The notes under the pieces are model-generated. The model was not told the DNA's origin, did no database searches, and was given only the letters and a program-made list of their open reading frames with translations. DNA of 64,000 nucleotides, from NCBI GenBank assembly GCA_002286715.1, contig NSJX01000003.1, positions 124,001 through 188,000 of the forward strand, in the 5' to 3' direction. Positions 11,104-22,996 of the stretch are shown here, piece after piece (within the stretch, counting starts at the first letter, position 1; every line of letters starts with the position of its first letter). Both the position numbers and the translations under genes were made by a program. This DNA is from Dentipellis sp. KUC8613 (lineage: Eukaryota; Basidiomycota; Agaricomycetes; Russulales; Hericiaceae).

Positions 11104-13094
11104 CCCCGCGTGCGTACGCATTTGGATACCGCAGTGCTATTTTTTTTCGTGGACACTTTCGGTTATCGCGGTACATTATTAGTTGGGAAGTCGGCATTCA
11201 ATTCTGTACGTCGCATCGCATAGTTCAAGTTGTAGGTTTTGTGCATCGCTGTGATCATATTGCATTTGAAGAAGTATAAACATCGGAAAGTGTCGTTTCT
11301 GCGGTTGGTTTGTCGGCGTGATCTCACACGATGAGTCGAGTACGCTGTTCGTTTCCTTTCCCTTGGATTTGGATCCGTGCAGCTTGATGGAGGATCAACT
11401 CTGTTTTGCCGCAGACGACTGCAGGCGGGGACGAGTTACCGTAATGGGAAGAGGTGCGTCCCTCCGCGCATGCGATCATCCGAGGCAAGGTTCGGATCAG
11501 CTGCCACGCGTACGAGCGGCGGGAAAGGTGTGCACGACCAAGTTTAGCAGCGAATAGGCGTCCAGCTGCGAGCGCTTCTTTAGCCCATTATGCCATGAGC
11601 TTGCCACAAATCAGGCATCACCGCATGCACCTTCCGCATCGGCATTGTGGTGGGGAGCCACCTCGTCACGATTTTCTTAGTCAAGGGCGGCGGTGAGTGT
11701 TACATATTTTCGTGGCGGTTCCGGGACCGCAGGTGCAGCGGAATTCATGGACAAGACCCGTTTGTTTCAGATGTGCGGCATCTACGTATATGGAGATTCG
11801 GACACGGATGCTTGTGGATGCCTGCTCCTTCCTGCAGGCCCTTGGCCATTTCGCCGTTCAGTGTTGCAACCTTTACGTGCTCATCGCGTGAGTGGCAAGC
11901 CTAAATGCAGCAGTATTTTCTCCGGCGTGTTGCAAGTATAGCGGGGAGGGGGGATACGGCAGCGCGGTTACGTGCTGAGTCAGTGCGTACGCGATCTAGC
12001 CTGCGTCAGGTTAACCGCTCGTCGATGCTATCAACGATTCGTGCACGGAGAGCGATACTTTGGGTAGACCCGGGTGTATTAGCGAACCGGCCCGTTGTAG
12101 CTGCAGGCTTGTTCTGCGGTGTCTATTCCACCTGCTGTCTCCCGCATTATCCTCACAGGCAGATGTGCCTCATGGCCTAGACTCCGATGTCACGCTCGGC
12201 AGAGCAAGAGGAGGAAAACCGAATTTCTACCGATTCCTGCTTCGTGTGAGCGTCTCTCTGCTTTCTGGGTTTGGGTCTGAGGTACAGGGACATTGCGGCA
12301 TTCGTGCTGATGGAAGGTTAAAACTAGGCTACCGACCGGCGGGCTGCTTCCTCGCTTATCGATCGAAGAGCGAGGAATTCACGGAGATTTCCCCGCTGGC
12401 ATGATATGTTAGCCTTGTGGGCGCGCGCCTGTTACTGTATCGAGAACATAGGACAATCCCTCTTTCCTGTGCCAGTGGTATCGGTGGAAAGCGATGAAGG
12501 AGCAGGTGACTTGTGACTATAAAGCAGACGCTGCTGGGGATGCCGACCCTGTGGGGCCGCATTAACGCCCTGGAGTCGACTCGAGCCGACGGATCGAGAA
12601 GGTCGCAGATGGACAGCAGAGGTGCACAATTTTGGAATTGGAAATTAATGTCTAATGGATCTCCTACCTGTAAAAATTCCTGGACAGCTTCTCGTCGCCT
12701 GTTACCGAGAACAGCTGACCATCTGAATTCGTGATATTGAACATACTTCCCATTGCAATATGGTCTTGCGCCGGAAGTACGCGCCGAAGAAAGGCGGTCA
12801 GATTCGAAGATCATCGAATGCTTGCAAGGCGATAAGACAACTTCCGAAGAACCAGCAACTCCGGCCGGTCGTGGAATATTCCTCACCGCTAGCGTCGTCG
12901 AAGTTCATCCCAGTGATCCCACACGCCGCCATTGAGCTGAACCACTACACTTGCCTAATCGGGAGCAGATCGGTGCACGACGGCACGTGCCCGTCGCGTG
13001 CGCAAATTTCAGGCCTCACACTCCTCCGGCTCGCTCGACGCGTCCGCGGTGTACCTTCTGTATTTTTTTTTTACTCTAGTCTCTGTCCTCTACC
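11104..13094. other. Gene-poor 2-kb intergenic region
   Basis: Only short, overlapping open frames of random-looking composition on both strands; the longest (12356-12886, minus, 176 codons) has no recognisable motif. The last 100 bp (a T-run followed by 'actctagtctctgtcctc') looks like the SYO1 leader. No repeat, tRNA or transposon ends were found by eye. Confidence 0.45.
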
Positions 13095-15731
13095 ATGGGC
13101 AAGTCACAAAAGCAGCGCGCAATGCGTCGGCATAATCCTATGCGGGTACCCGACTCCCATCTACCCAAGGGGCTCGCATCCGCATCGTCCTCGTCTTCCA
13201 AAGGCGCGGCTATCCTGCCCATCATGCAGAAGGTGCGAGCGACTGCTTTGAACAGACGACTGACGTGCGAGCTAACGCACAATGGAAGATGGGAGGCCTT
13301 GACCCCTTGGAGCGCAAATGGGCGTGTGTGGCCGTGTCGAGCTTGATCCAGAACGATCCATCGACGCGCAGGCTACTGCAGGGGAAGAACATCGTTGGAG
13401 CCCTCATTACGCGGCTGTCCGATGGAGAAGAGGAAGTCGTTGTAGAAGCTGCGGGCGCATTACGGTACGTGCACTGACCGTCGCATGCTAGACCGTGCTC
13501 ATGGTCCGCAATAGAAACCTCTGCGTCGATGGAGGATACGATATCTGCGCCGAGATGTACAACAAGCATATCATAGCTCCGTTGCAGACGTTTATACCCA
13601 AGGTAAGGGTACGGGGCCTGTCGCGCGCATCCCGATCTAAACCGCGTGTGTAGATTTCGACAACCCTTTCCCAATTTCTAGAATCACCCAAAACAGCGCC
13701 TGAAAATGCGCAAAAAGTAGTGTATGAATTCGCTGATAATGTCATCACCATTCTGTGGTGTCTCTCGTGAGTCCTTAACCCGTTTGTATTATTTCTGCCA
13801 GTCTAAGCGGATCCAGGGAGACGTCCAACAAGGCCCTAAACGCAGTGAACGAGCTCTCCCTCGTTCCCTTCCTCATGTCCTTCCTCATCTCCCGTGACCG
13901 TCTCCCGATCACTACGGTCACCTCTGCAGGCAAGCCGCTCTAACACCGCTTTTCCCCTCGCAGCGCCTGACCTATTCTCTTCGCTTCCCCCTCGCCCAGC
14001 ACAGTGTCTTTACGTCCTCACTGACGACAACAGGCCTGCTATAGAGGAGATCCGCTCAAATTTGAGCTACGCTCCCGCTCTGCTCGAGATCGCCCGGTCT
14101 ACTGACCTTGCATCGGACCCGAAGGGAAAGAGTCCCGTCGTGGAGGAGCGGGCGGTTACGCTCCGTGTCCTTGGTTGCGGTACGCCTCACCTTTCCATGC
14201 TTCATCGAGGCTGTGTATTCTCATAGCTGTCTGGCCCCACCCGTTCATCCTCGGCTCTGCTCTCTACAGGCATTCTGCGCAACGTATCCCCCTTACCGCC
14301 GCCTTCCGCTGTCGCGCTCATCGACCTCGAAAAGGAGGTGCTGCTGCCCGTCCTAGCCCCCGTCGCATCCTCGGTATCGCTCGTCGAGGCAACCGACGCT
14401 GTAAATAGTATCATTCAAAGACAGGTATGGTATTCTTCTCGTGTCTACGCGACCCTTCTGGTACTCAGATGCTACGTGCGTGTCTAGGCCGAGAACCCGC
14501 CTGTCCAGCGATCGCCAAGTAAGAATGGGCCCAAGATGGACCAGAAGACGCCAGAGGAGATCGAGCTGGAGCGCATCGAGGCGCGCTTGCGGTCCGTGCA
14601 CTTGGCACTTGAAATCCTCACTGGTGTGTGCGCAACGCTGCCGGATGTGGAAGAGGTTGAGGCTGAGGAGGACGAGGAGGATGACGAGGACAAAGGTTTG
14701 GCGTCCAAAAATTCATCGACTTCATTTTCTAGGACTGAATGATATGGATTCAGATGATGACAACATGGATGATATCGACGGAGACGACACAAAAATGGCG
14801 CTCGACGACGTCGAGCCAACGCCAAACGGCACCGCCCCCTCCCAGAGCGACCTTACGCCATCCTCCTTCCTTCCCACAGTCCTGGAACCCCTCCTCGCTC
14901 TTATCCAACCCACCACGCTCTCCTTTCCCCCGCCGAACGAGCCATCGCCGCACCCACCTACTACTTCGGCACTCAGCGCCATCCACATCGCCGCGCTCGA
15001 GTGTCTCAACAACGCCTTCCTCTCGCTAGCTGCGAACCCGCCCCCTGCCGTGTCAGCCGACGTGGTCGCTGGCCGCCGTGTGTGGGACGCGGTATGGAGG
15101 GCGCTTGGCGCAGCGGGTATGCAGGGTGGTGCAGGGCAGGAACGAAGGAAGGAGATGTGGGAGGTCGCCGTGGGCGTGCTGTGGGGCATCGGGCGTGTGT
15201 GGTCGGGCAAGATACCCCCAGATGTGGAGCAAGTGAATGTGCTGATGCGGCTCATCGACGAGCAGGCGGACGACGCGCTGCGTGTGAAGTGCATCGGCAC
15301 GCTAGAGAGCCTCGCACAGAATCCGGAGTCGATCGACACTAACAAGGTTCGTGTTGTCCTGCACCCCTTTCCCCTCGTTTGTGTTCGATACTGACCCCCC
15401 CTTTCCCTTCGCGCGGCGATAGCTGATATCGCAATACTTCATCGCGCAACTGCCGACCACATCCGCTCCCTCGCCTCTTGGCACCGAACCACTCCTGCAG
15501 GTCGTCTCTGCGCTGATTGATATCTATTCAGACGAGGACAAGCCATACGACGTGAACTTCCGCCAGGGACAGTACCTCGAGACGCTCACGCTTGCCGTCG
15601 AGGGCGTGCGCAAGGCTGTGAAGGGGATTGATAAGAAGAGGGAGGGCGGTCGCGACCTGTGGAGGCACGGTGGGGAACTGCGGGACAATTTGGTTGAATT
15701 CATCAAGTATCGGAGGGCGTTAAAGCTGTAA
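13095..15731 (+). CDS. SYO1: SYO1/HEATR3-like ribosomal-protein import adaptor
   Basis: Ten exons: 13095-13232, 13289-13464, 13515-13602, 13654-13766, 13802-13929, 14000-14179, 14270-14424, 14488-14695, 14733-15346 and 15423-15731, giving 702 residues. The N-terminus 'MGKSQKQRAMRRHNPM' is the basic start typical of Syo1. Armadillo/HEAT-like helices follow ('LERKWACVAVSSLIQND', 'VVVEAAGALRNLCVDGG', 'AAQCLYVLTDDN'), interrupted by a long acidic loop (Glu/Asp-rich, about residues 400-440) and closed by more helical repeats ending 'EFIKYRRALKL'. Syo1 carries Rpl5 and Rpl11 into the nucleus together with Kap104; the acidic loop is where Rpl11 binds in characterised members. Intron 5 (13930-13999) has a GC donor. 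The exon 5 acceptor could be 13801 or six bases later without changing frame. The gene ends convergently, 305 bp from the next minus-strand gene. Confidence 0.9.
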
Positions 15732-16036
15732 GTGTGTGGTGCGTGGATTCGATCTCTGCGGCGGTGCTGGGCAATCTGCACGGATATGTTGTATGCTTTA
15801 AACTGGGTTTATACTTAGATTGACAGCATCTATGCGGCACACTCTATCGTTGCAGGAATGAACGCGTTTGTTTTGATAATACATAGGCCTTTGGCCCTGT
15901 AGCAAGGGGAGGTGGGTACAACTCTATATTGATACTGACGGATGTTACATAGGTTATTGGAAGAAAAGCGGGAATACAGTTTCTACACAGTGTTACAGAG
16001 TGCGACGTGGGTCTCTCGGACCTCAGGCAAGTCTAC

Positions 16037-17503
16037 TTAATCTTCCTTCACCACGCCCATGTGCTGTACGTGCAGTAAATCAGCCTACTGGCGCTGACCA
16101 TAACAGTACGTAAGACTTACTTTGTTGCTGTCCAGACCGTCCAGACCTGCGGCAACGCGCGCGCCAGCAACGAGTGCGGACCAATCGAGAGACTGGTATG
16201 TCGCCTCCCCGTTTGCAAGTTGCGCCTGATGCAGTGCACGCGCTGTGAGCAAGTGTTGGTATGCGACATCCGTCGCTGGCATCGGGGTATTCTGATCCTG
16301 CGTAAGGCGGCGAATGTGTCTTCACAATCGTGAATGAGTACACGATGCCTAGATTGGGAGCAGATATTCAGACGTACGTTGCGTCCTTGATACCACCGCT
16401 GATATCAAAGCCTATCGAGCCATCGAACGTGTCGTTCACCATCTTGGTGCCGTAGGCGATCAGGCTATGTCAAAAAGTAAGTTTGTGGTCTGGAACGCAA
16501 GGGGCGAAGTCTTACAGAGGTGCCGGAATCAACTCTACACAGACATGTTAAATCATGGGCTGGTTATATTGTTGGGATGAACTGACCTTTGATGAAATCG
16601 AGAATAAGCTCGCGCCCAACGCCCGTCTTCTCTGCCATCGTGAAACCCTCAGCGAGGACTTCCAACGAACCGAGGACCAACGAGTTCGCGATGAGCTTGA
16701 ATGTCGGTGCTGCGAATCGGGTGTCAGTTTGTTCGCCCATTTGTCTAAGATCGGCAATCGGTACCTTTCTCAAGGTTCCCGCCAAGATCGAGGACCTTGC
16801 GGCCGATGGCGGGGACGAGCAGATGTGCGACCTCTTTCTTGCAGCGGTAGTCTCCGCTCATGACCAGGATCAACTTGCCGTTTTCCGCCATGGCAGGGGG
16901 TCCGCAGACAGGGGAGGTCACGAGATGGCAGTGGGGTATGCTAGAGACGAGCGTATCCAGCTCGCCTAGCAGAAATGTCAGTTGATGGTCAAGGCGGATC
17001 GGGGAGGGGGGCCTACCTGCAAGCGACGGGTACACGGTGCTGGTCTCTACGAAGGTCTTGTTCTTGGTCGGCTTGTTCGCCTGGTCATAATCGTCGTTTT
17101 TATCAATGGAACGCAGGGGGAGCCATAAGCAAAAGCATACCTGAAGTGCGGCTACGAATTCTCCGTAAACTGACTTGACAGCGTCATCGCTGCCAAGTGA
17201 GCAGATAACAACATCGCACTGGATCGCGATCTCGGAGAGCGACTGCGCAACGCGGGCCTTGCTCTCTCCTACCTCCTTGACAAGGGACTCTGCCTTCGCC
17301 GTTGTCCTGTTCCACACAAGCACAGGAGGGGATCCAGGGTGCTGCGAGCCGTGGAAGTTGGCAAGGTTGCGCGCCATGGGACGCCCCATACCACCGAGCC
17401 CAACCCATCCGATCTGAAGATGGGCACCAGGAGTGCCGGGGCGCGAGAAGGGAATGTCGTTCTGAGAGAGCTGGGGCATGGGATGCGCGGAGGTGTTAGC
17501 CAT
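16037..17503 (-). CDS. NAD(P)-dependent beta-hydroxyacid dehydrogenase, 3-hydroxyisobutyrate dehydrogenase-like
   Basis: Eight exons on the minus strand: 17503-17141, 17080-17017, 16965-16765, 16709-16587, 16534-16516, 16464-16374, 16297-16121 and 16063-16037, giving 354 residues in a consistent frame. The N-terminal Rossmann fold carries 'IGWVGLGGMGRPMARNL' (GxGxxG dinucleotide loop), then 'DVVICSLGSDDAV' and the substrate-site region 'TSPVCGPPAMAENGKL'. The catalytic lysine lies in 'FKLIANSL' (the K-x-x-x-N of the family), within the all-helical C-terminal domain. The family oxidises small beta-hydroxyacids such as 3-hydroxyisobutyrate or tartronate semialdehyde. The usual 'SGG' of the substrate loop is replaced by 'CGP', so the substrate is uncertain. 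The last two splice junctions are chosen on frame and intron length; 16084 is an alternative acceptor for the final exon. Confidence 0.8.
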
Positions 17504-18249
17504 GGCGGTCGATGGGATGAGAGGTCGAGAACAGACTACAAGCTCTATTTAAGGCCTCCGCCATTGCATGACGTCCAAGTCCGAATGTGACCGCAGAGGA
17601 CTCGACTATCTTCTCTTTCCCTCTGTGTTCAAACGGTCTACTGTCATGAACCCGCTATGGCCCCTCCGTGGGGACGCGTGGGCGAAATTGTACACCAGGC
17701 GCCGCCGGCGATCGTTTACAGTGCGAACAAACGACATTTACGCAGAGTGGGCAACATCGGATAAAGTCATATTGACCAATCATGGCATCGGACATGTTCC
17801 CGATGTACTTATGGGGACGGTTGGGACACTACGGATGACCTGGTGGTTTTACGTGCGACCCTAATACACGACTCTGAAGAGTGGGGCAGGGCATCCACTT
17901 TATTTGAAAGCTGAGTAGCCTGCATCAGTAAGAAACGCACATGACGTAGACTTCTTCATAATCAGTACGGAACGAAGGAGTATATGTAGGACATATCCGG
18001 ATCGATACTTGTCAAAGCCGGAGGAGCAGGAACTGATGCGTACGAGACGGTATTCTTGCCTTCAACGAGTCGAGTGAGCAGGCGAGGGCAAGTGGGTGGA
18101 AACGCGATGTTCAGGCTATGTTGTGTTCGGCAAGAGCCGTCCCTAGGCGGTTGCCTTTCTCGGAGCAACACGTGCTGCCAACCGCGAATAACTGCTGCAG
18201 CAGGCGAGTGCAACGCCCAAATCACCTCTCTTCGAGAGGACCATCCTCC
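17504..18249. promoter_or_regulatory. Divergent promoter region, dehydrogenase and kinase
   Basis: A 746-bp spacer between two outward-facing start codons. A TTAAATA element on the minus strand (17546-17552) sits about 45 bp upstream of the dehydrogenase ATG and could serve as its TATA-like box. The proximity would leave a very short leader. No coding frame with recognisable content is seen. Confidence 0.4.
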
Positions 18250-21200
18250 ATGGCTCAGCCTCATGCTGCCAACAAGGGCACCCTCGCTCCAGGGCAGACA
18301 ATCTCCATCAACAAATACACAATCCAGGTCGAACGGTATCTCAGTCAAGGTTGGTGACTGTCGTTTCCAACAACACCGCGACGTCAACCGCTTCTGCAGG
18401 TGGTTTCGCCCATGTATATCTCGTAAGGACACCCACTCCCGTTTACGGGACAACGCATCATGTCCTCAAACGGATTGCCGTTCCGAATGAAGCCATGTTG
18501 TCTGAGGTAAAGAAGGAAGTGGACATCATGGTGCGCAGTTACATGGCCTCGTCTCCTATTATGATCTGACTGTACATACGTCTGTAGCGAATTCTCAAAG
18601 GTCATCCCAACATTGTCCACCTCATTGACGCTGCCTGGCACCGGATGTCAAATGGCATGTACGAGGTATTTATCCTGATGGAGTTCTGCCCAGGTATGCA
18701 CTTCTGCTCTCCTCCGTTTTGTTTTCGTCTAAATATACACAAGGCGGTGGAATCATCGACATGATGAATAGGCGTCTACGCGAGCGTTTGACGGAGGCCG
18801 AGATTCTACAGATCTTCGTAGACGTGTGCGAAGGTGTCGCAGCCATGCACAACCTGCGCCCTGCCCTGCTGCATCGCGATCTCAAAGTTGAGAATATTTT
18901 GCAGTCCTCGGCCACGTTGTACAAACTTTGCGACTTTGGCTCCGCAACACCCGTCGCGCCTAGACCGCCATCCACTACGCAAGAGATACGGGCACTTGAG
19001 GCCGATCTCAATAGACACACGACATTACAATATCGCGCACCCGAAATGGTCGATCCATATCTCAGACGCCCAGTCGACGAGAAATCAGACGTTTGGGCTC
19101 TTGGGGTGCTGCTGTACAAACTTTGCTATTATACGACTCCCTTTGAAGAACACGGACCACTCGCAATCCTGAACGTGCAATATAGGATTCCCCCATACCC
19201 CGTATATTCACAACAAATGAATGCACTGATAGGTGAGTATACCCTTTGCGTCTGAGGTAATGTGAGTTCATGTAGTATTCAGGGTCGATGCTTCGCGAGC
19301 ACGGGGCTCAGCGCCCAACCGTCTTCGAGGTTCTGAATGTGGTCCACCGCATGCGAGGCACAAAGTCGAAATTCACATATGATGTCCCCGCGCGCACGCC
19401 GTTGTCTCCACGCCATATCGAGGCTTCATCGCAAAACAACCCGCTGGACAGCCTTATTTCCTACCGCTCGTCGTCCTCGAACAATGCACCACAACTGCAG
19501 GCGTCACCTGTACCGAAGAATGCGGGTGTCCAAGCTAGGGAAAAGGTGCTCGAGGCCATCGCGCCTATGCGTCGTGGTCGCCCAACGCCACTCCAGTCCA
19601 CTTCGCGTCCTTCTAGCCCTACAAAGGAGGTGGGCAAGGAGAACAGGAAGGCCACTCATAGAGGTACGAACAACGACTTCGAGATGGACTTCGGTATGGA
19701 TGAGGAGGACACCTGGAAGGCCGCGAAGAATGCGCGTGGGGCGGTTCGTGGTCATCGCTCGGGTCTGGCAAGCCCGGATGCCTGGAAGGTGAAGCACTCC
19801 GGTTTCGACGATGCCTGGGACATCGGGAGGACAGACAAGGACAAGGAGAAAGATAGGGATCGACGTAAGACATTCCAGGGTGGCTTGGACGGTGGCTTCA
19901 GTCGAGGCTTCGGAGACTCCTTTGATGCAGTCCTAGGATCTGATAAACCCAGCACGAAACCCGTCTCGATACCTTCATCCTCGGCCCAGGACGCCAGCGA
20001 TCCCTCTCGTCGCTATCCTCCGCTTAGCACGAGCAGCAAATCAAAGGATGCCTTCGAAGGTCTTGGTTTGTCTACTGGGAGGACCCCCGAGCCTACGCTT
20101 GCTGAAGCTCGAAAGGCTCGTACTGGCCTCGCTGCCCCAGTAGACTTCAAACCTTCTTCATCCCCGAACTACTCTAATAACTTGAACATCCCTGGTGCCT
20201 CTTCACGCCCTCCCAGTGCCTTTTCCGGAAGACCGTCGCCCTCCCCACAACCACGCTCACAAGCACCTTCCCCTGTGCCACCTCCGCAAACGACATGGAG
20301 GCCATCTCCACAGCCTGTGCAGCCATCTGGGTCCAACGCAAGGTCGGGCAACGATGACTTTTCCGCGGAAGAGCGTTTCCCATCCCTTGAAGAGCTAGAT
20401 CGGGCCTATCAACTGCCTGATAGCCATCCGCCCCCACACGCGAACTCCCAGCCACCCCAGCTGCCCTCGCTGCAGAAGGTCTCTCCCCTCATCACTCCCC
20501 AACTTCCACCACGTCCGCAGCCGAAGAGCAACTACACAGGTGGCCTGAAGCCTCCCGAGCGAACAACTAGTCTTGTCCCGAATCATATCGGAAAAGATGG
20601 TGTACGCTCAGAACACGTTACTGGCGCTGCGATGCGTGAGTCGGGCCGAGCACGCAAGGAGAGCAACGCGAGTCCTCCCAAACAGAGCCGCACTTATGGT
20701 CGCCCCACCCTCGAACGACGACATCGCAGCTCAATCTCCATCAAGTCACCTATCGTCGACACCAGCCCCCCTCCGCCCGCCGCTCCATCCGCTTCCCAGA
20801 TCCTCGGCCGCACAGACCCGCAGGACTGGCTCACAGGCGACGATGTGGACCTCGACAAGCCACCTGGTACACCTGTGCTACGTGACTCGCCGAGCAAGCG
20901 CGCCTCGATTATCGAGCGTAGCCCCGTCGTGCAGAGTCCGCAGGAGGCCGTCGCTGGCAGACACCCGAGCCCACCGACCCCTCCGTCACCGTCGCCGTCG
21001 CCATTGCCTCGTGGATATAAGGCACGCTTGGCTCAGGCGAAGGCTGCTGAAACATCGGCACAGCGCGCGCCACCGAAGCCAGTCGATACACTCATTGCAG
21101 CACCAGCGGTGAAGGGCGGGCCGGTTGAAAAGGATGCTTTGACGGAGAACTGGTCGCCTGTGACTCGAGGCCCGGTGCGTAAGGATACCGCGTCTTCGAC

Positions 21201-22437
21201 GAGCAGCGAGGAGGGGCCCGAGGATGTGAACGGGTCAATTCCGCATGGGCAGGCTCGGAAAGTGTTTGAATTCAAGGAGAAGGTCGGGGAGGGTAAGCGG
21301 AGTCAGATAGCAAGGGCCAAGGGTAGACAGAGCTCAGTGCATGATTTGGTGGATCTCTGGGGCGGGAAGAAGGAGAAGGACGTAACTGCGACTGCGACTC
21401 CAGCGGTCACAGGTAATGGATTGGTTCCGCGCACAACGGGAACAAGGGAGATCACTCGCGCTCCGTCTCCGGTGAAGGAATCGGAGCAGTTGAAGAGGCC
21501 ACCACCGCTGTCTTCGCTGGGAGCGATCAGGTCTGCGTCGCCTCAGCCGATTGCTTCGCCTGCCGAGCGTCCCGAATCTGCAACGCGAACCTATTCTCCC
21601 ACGAAGCCTTTACAGCGACATCGCAAGCAGTCGACGACGGCTTTGTCGTCCCCGCCTCCCGTCAGCCCCGCTGTCGGCCGCTCACGACCTCAGTCGATGT
21701 TCATCAACTCTCCAACACTCCCTAAACCTACTCCACTTTCACCGCAAGTATCCACCACATCGACGACAGCGTCCTCTCTCGCTCCTCCTCCCGACCCTCG
21801 TGCACGTAGGTCTGTCCGTCGTACGTCTATCTCGGACATGGTGCATCGCTATGAGGCTATGGGCGGGAAACCCATCGTGCCCGCAACCTCCACGAAGCCG
21901 CTCACCAAGGTCGCCACGCATGGTACTGCATCCGCCGCGCTCTCCAGTGCAGCGCCCGCCTCGCCCTTGCAGACCCGCTCGCGCAGTCAATTTGGGCCGG
22001 GCGCGTCGCTGAGCATTCCAGATGAAATTGCGCGCACGCAGGAGGCTATCAAAGGCCGCGTCTCGCCCACGGGGCTCCCTCCACGGTCATCGCCGCGCGC
22101 GGCACCTGTCGGCCTCCCTAGTCTCGCGACGGATAAGAAGGTGCCTGCGGTCCTGTCTGGGCGCCAGTCGCCCTTCAGACCATCGCAGCCGGCTGGGGAG
22201 CAGCGTAACGCCAGTGCCTTGGGCGCTTCTACGCGATCCGCGTTCCCTCGTGCCCCGTCTCCTGCACCTGAACCGGCCGATGAGAGGCCTGCGTCGCCTG
22301 AGAAGCCGTACCAGGGTGTTGGGCGGCTTATTGATCAGTGGCAGAAGAAGACGGCAGACGGGGAGGCACCGAAGCGTGGTGGATTCGGAGGGCCTGGGGC
22401 GCGAAGAACGGGGGTGGTTGCGGGGAGGGGCAGGTAG
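18250..22437 (+). CDS. Ark1/Prk1 (NAK/AAK1) family serine/threonine kinase
   Basis: Five exons, 18250-18349, 18400-18530, 18588-18693, 18744-19232 and 19283-22437, encode 1326 residues. The kinase domain fills about residues 20-360: glycine loop 'LSQGGFAHVYLV', ATP lysine in 'HVLKRIAVP', catalytic loop 'LLHRDLKVENIL', 'LCDFGSAT', and activation segment 'NRHTTLQYRAPEMVD' with the Thr/Tyr pattern of the NAK family. The remaining 970 residues are disordered and Pro/Ser/basic-rich, with many 'SPxx' and polyproline sites. In yeast, Ark1, Prk1 and Akl1 phosphorylate Pan1, Sla1 and End3 at cortical actin patches to switch off endocytic coat assembly; polyproline in the tail recruits Abp1 through its SH3 domain. 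A similar role is inferred from domain class. The first ATG, 18250, precedes the beta-1 strand by a suitable distance. Which of the yeast paralogues it matches cannot be decided here. Confidence 0.92.
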
Positions 22438-22996
22438 GCAGTGTGCGGTGAGTGTAGAACGAATGATACCATCTGATTGAGCGTCTGTGCTGTGGTCGAT
22501 CCCGCTGCTTTGTGAATCTTGCTTGTCGTTAGTTGTGTCTGCAAATTTTGTCCGCATCGGCTCGTGGTTTGTCTCCGGGGACGGTACATTGCAATTGGTG
22601 ACTTTTGGCAATATCGGCGTTGCATATGCATACAGTATATCTAGTCAAGGTCGGCTCGGCAGTTGTTCACGCCATACTTAATTTATTAGGGCGCTTCGGA
22701 CGCAGATCGTACAGAATGCAAGGTGGTGTATACGCGGTAATAAGTAGCTCCAGTTCACCTGTATCCAAGATTTATCAATGTTCTCTCTGAATCTCCGGGA
22801 ACTGAGGTAGCATAGGTCCTCACCACGCTCTGAGCCTCTTCGCATATTCTTATGTGTTCAGGGAGTGATGGAACTGTATATGAGCCAGTAATCTAGATAT
22901 GCTCTCAAAGCTGTAAACGAAACTCGATGCGATGACGACAATATTATGCTTCGGTACCCTGTATAGCAGACACGATGGCCAAACGACCAGACGGTG
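22438..22996. other. Convergent intergenic spacer
   Basis: 559 bp between two converging 3' ends. AT-richer than the flanks, with candidate polyadenylation contexts on both strands. No gene is seen. Confidence 0.45.

Noticed and set aside
12356..12886. 176-codon minus-strand open frame upstream of SYO1
   Set aside because: No motif, no codon-like pattern across codon positions, and competing frames of similar length nearby.
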